Assembly (NCBI GenBank): GCA_000702085.1
Contig: JNKP01000004.1
Location: forward strand, 186,001 to 250,000
Length of the DNA: 64,000 bases
DNA from: Lachnospiraceae bacterium P6A3
GTDB lineage: Bacteria > Bacillota > Clostridia > Lachnospirales > Lachnospiraceae
Direction of reading: 5' to 3'
Both the position numbers and the translations under genes were made by a program. Within the stretch, counting starts at the first letter, position 1. The number at the start of each line of letters is the position of its first letter. Shown here piece after piece: positions 1 to 7,964 of this stretch. The notes below the pieces were generated by a model. The model ran no database searches. It saw only the letters and a list, made by a program, of their open reading frames with translations, and was not told where the DNA came from.

Positions 1-1763
1 GCTTCATCCATAGTAAGGTAGTACATATCTTCCGGCTTTTCTATGAGACCGCTTCCGGCAAACCTGTCTCCCATGGTATCAAAGATGAGTCTTACGATTC
101 CGTATATCCTGCTGCGGTTAAGTCTTGATTTTTCTCTTCCCGCTATACCGGCAGCACATCTTTTTCCCAGAAACCTTGTGACAGGGTCTGCTTTTATCGA
201 GAGTTCCTCACTGCGGTTTATATCCTCATACATCTTCTTAAGTCGGGAAGGATCTTTTCTGTATTCTTCGATCCTTTCATCCAGAAGTGAAGGCGTAGAT
301 CTGAAAGTCCTTCTTTCCAGCTTTAATTCCTCAAGGTTTCTGTCCCCGTAAAGTCTTATATATTCTTTTTTACTCTTTTCGAAATCTTCTTCGGATAATT
401 CGTCTTTTCTGTAAGCCAGTTCTATAAGTGCCTTTACCGGCTTCATGCTTTCAATATCCGATATACCCGAAATATATTTATTGATATATGCATCATCACG
501 GTCATATTTCTTGCGAAGCCTGTTTTTTACAAGTCCCGTATAGATAAATGCATACATATCATTAAGAAGAGTAACATCCCATATACTCAGGAGCTTATCT
601 CTTACTTCATCATAAAGCCCGATCAGTTCATTAAGATCCATTTCCGGATCGTAGCTTTCATAAAAATGTTCATTTACTCTTACGAATTCTTTTTCAAGAC
701 TTCTCATATGTCTCGGAACGGACAGAAGTTCATACAAAGAATTCACATAAGTCATACAGCGGACAAAAGGGTTTAAGTTTACTTCTTTGTCGCTTACGGT
801 TTTATTCTTAACCCCGAGCATTTCCTGCCATACGGGAATGATCTTCTTATTAAAAGGAAGAAATTTCAGCACCGTATACCAGTTGCTGATCTTGTAATAC
901 ATTCTCCCGTTAGCATCACCGACCATGTTGTTGAAAACATCGGTGTGCTTGTTTAATTCTTTATCATTCTTAAGTACTCTTCGGCTTACACCTTTAAACA
1001 CGCCGCCGTAAACCATATGTACAAAAGATACTGTTAACGGCAGGGATAAACCCGGATAGCTCTCGACTATATTACTGTTGTCGAGTATCAGAGGATTGTC
1101 CCCTTTGATCGTAGTAATGGGTCTTGCCTGCAGGATATAAAGCTTTCCCTTTGAATATGCAAATTCTATATCCAGATAATCTCCGAGAAGCTCCCTGATC
1201 TTACCGGATACTTCCATCAACTCTTCTACCTGATCGGAAGAAAGAAGATCTTCTTTTCCTTCGAAGTAAAATAATTTATCAGTCTGATGGTAATAATATG
1301 TGGTCGTGTCAGAAGATCCGGATACCACACCTTCTCCCAGGCCTCTTGCACAAGCGATCACGCTTTCATTCAAAAGACCCTGAGGATTTGATGTAAACAA
1401 AACTCCCGACGTATCGGCATCTACCATGTCCTGGACAATAACGCACATCTTAAGATCGGCCGGGCTTAGCTTACGACTGTCCATATAACCGATTACATTT
1501 TCGGCATTGACCGAATCCCTGCACGCGCGGATCTTTTCAGGGATTTCTTCCGGCTTTACATTCAGATAAGTCACAAATTGCCCTGCGAAGCTTTGATCCG
1601 CACCGTCTTCGAGATTACAGCAGCTTCTTACGGCAACTTTTCCTTTTCTCGAAGTGAATCTGCTTTCATCAAATTCTTCGCCGAATTCTATTATCTCGAA
1701 AACGGGAACATTAAAGCCCGCCTCTTTCAATTTGATCAGATTGTCAGCTTTGCTTCCGTACAT
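1..1763 (-). CDS. PEP-synthase/rifampin-phosphotransferase-like dikinase B (3' end outside window)
   Basis: The reading frame is open from ATG at 1763 to the left edge (about 587 codons), so the C-terminus is missing. The N-terminal ATP-grasp (PPDK_N) fold is clear: GFNVP near residue 20, a SFAGQF motif in the first 90 residues, VIVQDMVDADTSGVLFT, and LYILQARPIT near residue 240. The last visible residues, YYLTMDE, are the linker that normally precedes the phosphohistidine domain, which would lie outside. The start is chosen by GGAAGGA just upstream, and the gene begins 1 nt after the ubiA stop. It is a paralogue of the dikinase at 4143-6650. These enzymes move the beta-phosphate of ATP through a histidine to an acceptor. 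The acceptor here is unknown; the lipid-gene context suggests a lipid alcohol or glycerol derivative (inference). Confidence 0.85.
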   Translation of the reverse strand, partial: MYGSKADNLIKLKEAGFNVPVFEIIEFGEEFDESRFTSRKGKVAVRSCCNLEDGADQSFAGQFVTYLNVKPEEIPEKIRACRDSVNAENVIGYMDSRKLSPADLKMCVIVQDMVDADTSGVLFTSNPQGLLNESVIACARGLGEGVVSGSSDTTTYYYHQTDKLFYFEGKEDLLSSDQVEELMEVSGKIRELLGDYLDIEFAYSKGKLYILQARPITTIKGDNPLILDNSNIVESYPGLSLPLTVSFVHMVYGGVFKGVSRRVLKNDKELNKHTDVFNNMVGDANGRMYYKISNWYTVLKFLPFNKKIIPVWQEMLGVKNKTVSDKEVNLNPFVRCMTYVNSLYELLSVPRHMRSLEKEFVRVNEHFYESYDPEMDLNELIGLYDEVRDKLLSIWDVTLLNDMYAFIYTGLVKNRLRKKYDRDDAYINKYISGISDIESMKPVKALIELAYRKDELSEEDFEKSKKEYIRLYGDRNLEELKLERRTFRSTPSLLDERIEEYRKDPSRLKKMYEDINRSEELSIKADPVTRFLGKRCAAGIAGREKSRLNRSRIYGIVRLIFDTMGDRFAGSGLIEKPEDMYYLTMDE

Positions 1764-1764
1764 C

Positions 1765-2664
1765 CTAGATCCTTCCGACAAGCAGGAACACCACTATAGT
1801 AAGCAGCATTGTCGATTCCTGCAGATAAGTGTATCTTTCGACTTTTTCCACCAGGACAAATTTCTCCGGGTCTTTCATATACTGAATAAATTTCCATGTC
1901 ATCCAGGATACCAGCAGGAACAATATTACAATCGAGATTTTGTTCAGTCTGAATACGAGAATAAAGTTTGTAATAATATCAGCGATGGTAAGTATCATTA
2001 CAAAGCGTGTTGATTTCTTATATCCGAACAGTTTCGAATAAGTAGTATAATCATTTTCGTCTTTTGGAGCTTTTATCTTACGTGATACTTCCCAGATAAG
2101 TGCAGGAAAATATAATGTCCACAAAGTCATGCATGTGGTCAGAGTGACTGCACGAAGATCATACTTTATGACAGTGAAAGAAATTATATACAGATTTACA
2201 AACATCTGAACAGGATTATGAGTTACAAGTGCAAGAGGCAGTGAAGGCTGGATCTTGGCTCTCTGGAAAAACCATTTACTCATGAGATATCCGTATGCAT
2301 AGAGAATACCGAAGAACAAAAGATTGTTCATATAGATTACATTCAAAACAACCGCAATGATCTCAAAAAATACACAGAGAATCATTACATCTTTTTTATA
2401 AACGGCTCCCCTTGCAAGAGGTCTGTCCGGGAATAAAACCTTATCGGTTTCAAAATCCTTAAGATCGTCCGCAATCCTGAGCCATAAGAGAAATGCAAAG
2501 ACCGTATACGCACCGGTGATCTCCTGCATCCCTATCTTAAAATCCGTCACGCCTTCGTTAAGAAGTATAATAAAATGAATTTCGAGAAATACGATGAGTC
2601 CCAATATCAATCTGGGAATCAGCGGATATCTTTCCTTCATATATATATGCATTCTTTTCAGCAT
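1765..2664 (-). CDS. UbiA-family prenyltransferase
   Basis: A 299-residue polytopic membrane protein with about eight hydrophobic segments. The first Asp-rich motif of the UbiA superfamily is visible as ADDLKDFETD (residues 65-74), followed by FPDRPLARG. The second conserved loop is SRKIKAPKDENDY near residue 200. UbiA enzymes bind a prenyl diphosphate through Mg2+ held by these aspartates and transfer the prenyl group to an acceptor in the membrane. Quinone synthesis is one role. Archaeal digeranylgeranylglyceryl phosphate synthase is another member of the same superfamily. Its start overlaps psd by 7 nt and its stop is 1 nt from the next gene, so it is translated as part of a lipid operon. 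The acceptor and donor cannot be read from the sequence. Confidence 0.85.
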   Translation of the reverse strand: MLKRMHIYMKERYPLIPRLILGLIVFLEIHFIILLNEGVTDFKIGMQEITGAYTVFAFLLWLRIADDLKDFETDKVLFPDRPLARGAVYKKDVMILCVFFEIIAVVLNVIYMNNLLFFGILYAYGYLMSKWFFQRAKIQPSLPLALVTHNPVQMFVNLYIISFTVIKYDLRAVTLTTCMTLWTLYFPALIWEVSRKIKAPKDENDYTTYSKLFGYKKSTRFVMILTIADIITNFILVFRLNKISIVILFLLVSWMTWKFIQYMKDPEKFVLVEKVERYTYLQESTMLLTIVVFLLVGRI

Positions 2665-3518
2665 GATGTTCCGACTCCTTCCCCGTACAATACTTTTGTT
2701 TCAATGTGATCTGCACTCATCCTGATTAGATCATAATCCGGCCGAACGGCATCTTTCTTAAAGAGCTGTACTATGGTCGAACCTCCGGGTTCAAAATATC
2801 CTTTCTCCTCACCCTTTTTAAAATCGGTCACATCCCTGTTTACGATTTTTCCAATAAGAAGTGCACCCACCTCGATATGTATAACTTCTCCGAAATGTTT
2901 TGTGGAGAGAACGTTTACCACTCTGTAATTTTCTTTATATATCTTATATGCCTCGGATAAAGGACTGACCGTGTGAAATTTTCCCTTTATCGTATGTGAA
3001 CAGGTAATCGTTCCGTCATCGATAAAACAATATCTGTGATAATCATCTACGCACAGGCGGTATACCAGGCACTTTCCTCCGGAGTACTCATCAAGATTAT
3101 CTACACCCGGTGCAATCTCTTCCAAAGAATAAGTTCTTCCCTTAATATCAATTCTTGTAGAATCTCCTATGTCATAGATCAGAAGCTTCGAGTCGGCGGG
3201 AGATATCAGTCTGTTTTCATCACTGTCTATTGTCCTTGCTCCCGGCCTTATCTTTCTGGTAAAGAAATCGTTAAATGACTCGTACTCCCTGTCTTCAAAA
3301 TCTTCCATCCTGATTTTGTTGGATTCAATAAAACCGGGAATCTTTTTCTTACTGGCTTTACCTGAATTAACCTTACCGTATATTCGTGACACAAAAGGAG
3401 ATACGGCAATACGCAGAAGAACCCTTCCGGCAAAATTTCCATACAGGAATTTCAATGCTCCCTGACCATATTGAACAATCTCCTCATACTCTTTTGTTTT
3501 CCTGTCATATATTCTCAT
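2658..3518 (-). CDS. psd: phosphatidylserine decarboxylase proenzyme
   Basis: A 286-residue protein that decarboxylates phosphatidylserine to phosphatidylethanolamine at the membrane, using a pyruvoyl group made by self-cleavage. The cleavage site GGST lies at residues 245-248 (Ser247 would become the pyruvoyl). The first triad Asp is in SPADSKLL (Asp109) and the conserved His is in DDYHRYC (His161), so the Asp-His-Ser set for autoprocessing is present. The length fits the proenzyme family. The start overlaps the pssA stop as ATGA and the 3' end overlaps ubiA by 7 nt, so PssA, Psd and UbiA are translationally coupled. An archaetidylserine or other ether-lipid substrate is possible given the CarS-like gene upstream (inference). 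Confidence 0.9.
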   Translation of the reverse strand: MRIYDRKTKEYEEIVQYGQGALKFLYGNFAGRVLLRIAVSPFVSRIYGKVNSGKASKKKIPGFIESNKIRMEDFEDREYESFNDFFTRKIRPGARTIDSDENRLISPADSKLLIYDIGDSTRIDIKGRTYSLEEIAPGVDNLDEYSGGKCLVYRLCVDDYHRYCFIDDGTITCSHTIKGKFHTVSPLSEAYKIYKENYRVVNVLSTKHFGEVIHIEVGALLIGKIVNRDVTDFKKGEEKGYFEPGGSTIVQLFKKDAVRPDYDLIRMSADHIETKVLYGEGVGTSC

Positions 3519-4129
3519 ACTGCAAATACGTAAAGTGCGATCACTGCTATCGCAAGTATTCCGAAGAATGCATATGCCAATCCTTTAGGCTTAACCATCT
3601 TCACCTTGATCACTTCAAGTATGGTAACGATGACCATTGATAATGTATATACGACCGCAAATATCTCCCCGGGAAGAATCTTTACCGTAAGATACATTAT
3701 GGAGAAAACAAGTGCAGCATAGGTGATGGGAAGACCGGTGTAATATTTTACGGGGCCTTCACTGTCAGCTGTTATTACATTAAAATATCCCAATCTCGCA
3801 ATTCCGGCGACGGCATACAGGACATATATGATCAGATGAACCGGAGACATTAATCCGATATTCATATAGATCGATACGGGAAGAGCAATAAAACTTATTA
3901 CATCAACAAGAGAGTCCAGTTCAATTCCGAATGCTTTTTCTTCTTCGGTTCTCTTGAATCTTCTTGCAACGGATCCGTCAAACAGATCACATATTCCGCA
4001 CAAAGCAAGACAGATAAAACTGTAACTGATCAGTCCCTTAACGGACAGGAAGATTCCGACTACAGCCAGACTCATTCCGATATAAGTAAGTATCACGGAC
4101 GGATTCCAGAAGCCTACGATTTTTTTCAT
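3515..4129 (-). CDS. pssA: CDP-alcohol phosphatidyltransferase, PssA type (CDP-diacylglycerol-serine O-phosphatidyltransferase)
   Basis: A 204-residue integral membrane enzyme with about six hydrophobic helices. The CDP-alcohol phosphotransferase signature is present as DGSVARRF (residues about 53-60) followed by FGIELDSLVD, giving the metal-binding Asp residues. The spacing between the AR pair and the Gly is 11 residues, slightly longer than in Bacillus PssA. The RTEEEKAFG linker is, from memory, common in clostridial relatives. The enzyme swaps CMP for L-serine on a CDP-activated lipid. Coupling to psd supports serine as the alcohol. It starts 13 nt after the dikinase at 4143-6650. Whether the lipid tail is diacylglycerol or an ether/prenyl lipid is not visible. 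Confidence 0.88.
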   Translation of the reverse strand: MKKIVGFWNPSVILTYIGMSLAVVGIFLSVKGLISYSFICLALCGICDLFDGSVARRFKRTEEEKAFGIELDSLVDVISFIALPVSIYMNIGLMSPVHLIIYVLYAVAGIARLGYFNVITADSEGPVKYYTGLPITYAALVFSIMYLTVKILPGEIFAVVYTLSMVIVTILEVIKVKMVKPKGLAYAFFGILAIAVIALYVFAV

Positions 4130-4142
4130 ATCAGTTCTCCGA

Positions 4143-6650
4143 TCACTTAACTATCGTAACCGTTCCGGTACTTCCGTCTATGGTTACGGTCTGTCCGTCG
4201 CGGATCTTTTGCATCGCATCCTTGCAGCATACGATTGCAGGTATTCCGTATTCTCTCGATACGATGGCAGCATGACAGAGTATGCCGCCGTATTCCGTTA
4301 CAATTCCGGAAAGGATCGCAAACTTAGGTGTCCATCCCGTATCCGTGAATCTTGTAACCAGAATATCGCCTTCCCGGAGTCTGTCTATCTGAGTAAAGTC
4401 TTCTATCACTCTTGCGATTCCGGTAACACTTCCGTTATTTGCGCCCAGTCCCTTTATGGAAGCATCCTTAACCTGCGCATCTCCTCTTTGTTTTGAAAAT
4501 ACGGTTCCTATCTCGTTATCGCTTATATAATTTCTGTAGCAATCGTAATAGTACTTATTTCTGATTATGATGTTTCGAAGATCTTCTGCTGTTTTCTTAC
4601 CGTCAATATAATCCCACAGATCTCCGACTTTCAAAAACCATACATCCTCATAACTTTCAAGAACACCTTTTCCCGTCAGATGCTTTGCATACTCCATGGT
4701 ATATATTCTGAGCATGTAATAAAATCTGGTGGAAACATCTCTGAACTCTTCTCTCCACCAAAGCATCTTTCTCATTCCGGAGACTTTCTTTTCCACTTTA
4801 CGGAAAGTACGGTCGGATACCTTGGCACGGACCTTCTTTAAAACCTCGGTATACATTCTGTGTCCGTTTTCCTTATCTTCAAGAGGCGAGTACGAATCCT
4901 CAAGAAGGACCATATCCTTAACCATGGCAATTATGGTTTCGGGTTCTTCGTAATAACAGGGATAAGTGATATCAAGTTCTTTGTCAGAGTGATATCCGTA
5001 CTTATCTATGATAGCTTTTATCGCCGGGATATAATTGCTTTCCGATGTAAGCTCACCTGCGATCTTTTCAGCTCCTGTATTTTTCCAATATGCAAATGCC
5101 TTTTCGTCTTCCCGGATCCGTCTTGTAGCATCCCACATTTCATAGAAAGGAAGGAGATGAGAGATATTGTCTATATTTCCGAGAAGAGACAGATACTCAC
5201 TTTCGGATACATACTTAAGCAGACTGTCCTTATATAACGACTGATGAATTGTATTGATAAATATCTGCCAGAAATATGTAGTCTCACTTCTGAGATATGT
5301 TTTCTTTGTGATCTTTACAAATTCCTTTTCGATATCGGGAATGGTTTTGTTGTCGTAGTTTTCTTTATACTTATAGTACTGCTCAAGTAATTCGTCTTTA
5401 TATCTCTGATTGTTTTCTCTTCTGCCTTTAAGAATCTGACTCTGCTTTATGACAATACGGATCATTCTCGTAACGGATGAAGGAGTAATCTTTGTGGTCT
5501 GTCCGTCGCCTTCATAATCTCCGATGATCCCGTATTCACTGTCGAACTCTCTTTCCTTATATCCTATGACCTGACTCATGGCTTTTTTGACTGCGGACAT
5601 ATTCCAATAAGGACGTCCGTAGAACATTTCACCGAGTTTTTTGGGAAGCTCGTCATCTCTTAATATCTCCGACTTTACTATGAATGACCGAAGGGCAAAT
5701 TCCCATATATATTCATAAAGGCTCCACATGTACGGAGTGCAGACCGTTGCGGATACGCCTCCGTCCTTAAAGTCCGCGGTAGTCCACATGTCGGTGATAC
5801 CGTTATATCCGATCTTTGTGATTCTGCGTGCCTGCAGTATAAACAGCTTCTCATCCGCTATGGCAAATTCGATATCGCATGGATATCCGAAAAAGTGCTG
5901 GATATCCGAGAATACTTTCGCATATTTCTCAACGGTTTCCGGTGCAAGGAATTTATTTGAATTATTTCTTTTGACTTCCTTTCCGTTGTACCAGTCATAG
6001 AAATACTGCTCGGGAGCGGTCTTTCCGCTTACAATGTTTTCACCCAGTCCTTCGGAAACCTCAATAAGCATCTCTTTATCAAATCCGTTTACGGGATCGA
6101 TGGTGAAACAGATTCCGCTCAGATCGGAGTCAACCATTTCCTGAACGACTACGGACATTTTCATCGAAGGAGCATCAATACCGTTATTGGCAACATACTG
6201 AAGTATCACTTCTCCGAACATGGATCTGTAGCAATCGATCACTTTGGAAGCGATATCTTCTTTGCTGACATTCAAAAAAGTATCGTACTGTCCGGCAAAA
6301 GAATACTCTTCCAGATCTTCCATGTTGCCGCTGCTTCTTACAGCAAAAAGCTTTCCTTCCTGTGCAAGCTTATCAATCTGTGTGCCTATATCTGAAGGAA
6401 TTTTAACTTTATCAAACAAAGCATTTATTTCTTCCGATATCTGCTTTACATTATCTTTGGTCAACTTACCCAGAGATTCTTTTACGGAAGTGCCTATAGC
6501 ATTTGCTGCTATCACCTCATCGTATATATCGGTGTCGAGTATGAATCCGCCCGGAACATTAAATCCGTTTTTCTTCATCTGAAGAAGAAATTTACCTTTA
6601 TTTCCGAGTTTGTCCTCTCTTTTTTCATCAAGTTCAAGTTTTACGATCAT
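4143..6650 (-). CDS. Rifampin-phosphotransferase-like three-domain dikinase A
   Basis: An 835-residue enzyme. The N-terminal ATP-grasp domain shows GFNVPGGFILD, RSSGNMEDLEEYSFAGQYDT, VVVQEMVDSDLSGICFT and LFILQARRIT (residues about 28-280). A long central region follows (about 290-745) with no match I recognise. The C-terminal swivelling phosphohistidine domain ends the protein: TEYGGILCHAAIVSREYG, with His793 as the expected phosphocarrier. The TIM-barrel PEP/pyruvate domain of true PEP synthase is absent, so the layout matches rifampin phosphotransferase: ATP domain, acceptor-binding domain, His domain. It is therefore expected to phosphorylate a hydroxyl acceptor and release AMP and Pi. 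The acceptor is unknown. Position in a lipid operon 15 nt after the CarS-like gene suggests a lipid or lipid precursor; antibiotic inactivation is the main alternative. Confidence 0.85.
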   Translation of the reverse strand: MIVKLELDEKREDKLGNKGKFLLQMKKNGFNVPGGFILDTDIYDEVIAANAIGTSVKESLGKLTKDNVKQISEEINALFDKVKIPSDIGTQIDKLAQEGKLFAVRSSGNMEDLEEYSFAGQYDTFLNVSKEDIASKVIDCYRSMFGEVILQYVANNGIDAPSMKMSVVVQEMVDSDLSGICFTIDPVNGFDKEMLIEVSEGLGENIVSGKTAPEQYFYDWYNGKEVKRNNSNKFLAPETVEKYAKVFSDIQHFFGYPCDIEFAIADEKLFILQARRITKIGYNGITDMWTTADFKDGGVSATVCTPYMWSLYEYIWEFALRSFIVKSEILRDDELPKKLGEMFYGRPYWNMSAVKKAMSQVIGYKEREFDSEYGIIGDYEGDGQTTKITPSSVTRMIRIVIKQSQILKGRRENNQRYKDELLEQYYKYKENYDNKTIPDIEKEFVKITKKTYLRSETTYFWQIFINTIHQSLYKDSLLKYVSESEYLSLLGNIDNISHLLPFYEMWDATRRIREDEKAFAYWKNTGAEKIAGELTSESNYIPAIKAIIDKYGYHSDKELDITYPCYYEEPETIIAMVKDMVLLEDSYSPLEDKENGHRMYTEVLKKVRAKVSDRTFRKVEKKVSGMRKMLWWREEFRDVSTRFYYMLRIYTMEYAKHLTGKGVLESYEDVWFLKVGDLWDYIDGKKTAEDLRNIIIRNKYYYDCYRNYISDNEIGTVFSKQRGDAQVKDASIKGLGANNGSVTGIARVIEDFTQIDRLREGDILVTRFTDTGWTPKFAILSGIVTEYGGILCHAAIVSREYGIPAIVCCKDAMQKIRDGQTVTIDGSTGTVTIVK

Positions 6651-6665
6651 GTCTTTCTCCGAATC

Positions 6666-7274
6666 TTAAAATGGATTTTTTCTGAGCTTACACAAATAGA
6701 GCAGTACATTCATTACGATATGTGTAAATGCTCCGACCAGCACATAAAGTAAATATAATCCTATGCCAAGGTCATAGAATAACCACACAACAAGTGCACA
6801 TCCGAATATGGAATCCGCCTGATCCAGGAAAATGAAAAAGAATCTCCATCCTCCCGATATGGTCTTCCCGGGTGTTATGTCCAATCTTCTCTTAAGAAAG
6901 CTGTTGGGTAATTCAAAGAGTGCATATCCGAGTCCGAGTAAGAATCCCGTCATCAGATTAAACAGAAATGTGTTTTCATGATATGCATAGAAAAAATTAA
7001 GATGTTCGATATTTGCCGCATGGCATACCACGCCCCAGATCACTGTCGAGACCGTACCAAAGAGCAGATATCCGATAAAACCTTTCCAGGTTTTGTTATC
7101 CCCGAATATCCTCTTTCCGTCGCAGAAATTCTTACCCATATCCATGGGCTTCATCGCGGGCTTCATTATTTTGGTCTTGCACCAGACCATAACAAGTACC
7201 CCCGCAATAATGGCAGGAAGCAATGTGACATACATCTTCACTATCGTCTCCGCCAGAAACTTTAAACTGTTCAT
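6666..7274 (-). CDS. CDP-archaeol synthase-like (CarS/DUF46) membrane cytidylyltransferase
   Basis: A 202-residue protein with about five membrane segments. It carries the conserved CarS pattern: FGDNKTWKGF (57-66), ELPNSFLKRRLDITPG (121-136) and LDQADSIFG (150-158). In archaea this family transfers CMP from CTP to unsaturated archaetidic acid (digeranylgeranylglyceryl phosphate), giving CDP-archaeol. Bacterial relatives exist and their substrates are mostly unproven. It is the first gene of the lipid operon and is followed after 15 nt by the dikinase. A CDP-activated lipid is exactly what the PssA two genes downstream needs. A normal CdsA role is less likely because the motifs are of the CarS rather than CdsA kind. 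The start ATG is preceded by GGAG. Confidence 0.8.
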   Translation of the reverse strand: MNSLKFLAETIVKMYVTLLPAIIAGVLVMVWCKTKIMKPAMKPMDMGKNFCDGKRIFGDNKTWKGFIGYLLFGTVSTVIWGVVCHAANIEHLNFFYAYHENTFLFNLMTGFLLGLGYALFELPNSFLKRRLDITPGKTISGGWRFFFIFLDQADSIFGCALVVWLFYDLGIGLYLLYVLVGAFTHIVMNVLLYLCKLRKNPF

Positions 7275-7306
7275 TATTGTTTTTCTCCGGGTAGGACTAC
7301 AGTAAA

Positions 7307-7339
7307 AGGCGTATGCTCCTCATACCGGAACATACGCCT
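7307..7339 (-). terminator. Rho-independent terminator after the GNAT gene
   Basis: Nine-base-pair stem AGGCGTATG / CATACGCCT followed on the minus strand by TTTTACTG. It lies 30 nt past the stop of the acetyltransferase at 7369-7821 and just before the lipid operon. It may also form in the 5' leader of that operon if transcription starts upstream (a TATGGTAAAAT -10-like box lies at about 7343-7353). Confidence 0.7.
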
Positions 7340-7368
7340 CTATTTTACCATATTTATGCCGTTTTCGC

Positions 7369-7821
7369 CTAAAACTTATACTGCATGAAATTTCCGTTTT
7401 TGACAAAACCGAAATCCGTATAAAGCAGAACTCCCATGTCGGAAGCTGTTATCTGAACGACACCGCATCCGTAATTTCTTGCCTCTTCAACCACTCTGGA
7501 TAACAGCTCTTTGGCAATACCTTTTCTGCGGTAATCCGGATCGGTAAACATGCTGGACAAAAGACCTATCTTTCCACTGGGACAACTGAAATAGGGTGGC
7601 TTTTCCACAAAAGACATGCCGCTTGTCCCCACTATTTTGTCCCCGTCCATGGCAAGCCAGGATACGAAGGTTCCGTCACTCATATGCCTGTTGTAATAAT
7701 CCTTGAGATGAGGTACAAGATCGATATCTTCCGTCGCTCCTTCTTCACGAAGCTGCTTTATTCGCATACTGATGAATGTATCAAGCCGGTTTTCGGATAA
7801 TTTACAATAACTGATTCCCAT
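7369..7821 (-). CDS. GNAT-family N-acetyltransferase
   Basis: A 150-residue single-domain GNAT. The acetyl-CoA pyrophosphate loop is DPDYRRKGIAKELL (about 99-112), followed by a helix and a hydrophobic beta strand (VVQITASD) and the usual C-terminal hydrophobic GF segment (LLYTDFGFVKNG). A strong Shine-Dalgarno (ACGGAGGTGATGG) precedes the ATG. It is a single-gene unit: a terminator hairpin lies on each side. It transfers an acetyl group from acetyl-CoA to an amine whose identity cannot be inferred. Confidence 0.85.
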   Translation of the reverse strand: MGISYCKLSENRLDTFISMRIKQLREEGATEDIDLVPHLKDYYNRHMSDGTFVSWLAMDGDKIVGTSGMSFVEKPPYFSCPSGKIGLLSSMFTDPDYRRKGIAKELLSRVVEEARNYGCGVVQITASDMGVLLYTDFGFVKNGNFMQYKF

Positions 7822-7902
7822 ACCATCACCTCCGTAAGATTAATTTTTCATCATAACCTGTTATATGCGGTTTCACATTAATTTTATCACAATATAAAAA
7901 GT

Positions 7903-7933
7903 ACCGGCAGAACATACTGATATGCCTGCCGGT
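7903..7933 (-). terminator. Rho-independent terminator after the MerR-methyltransferase gene
   Basis: Stem ACCGGCAG / CTGCCGGT with a 15-nt loop, followed on the minus strand by ACTTTTTATA. It lies 32 nt past the stop of the gene at 7965-9146. Confidence 0.8.
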
Positions 7934-7964
7934 CAAAGGATTAATATAAAGAGAAAAAGAATAG

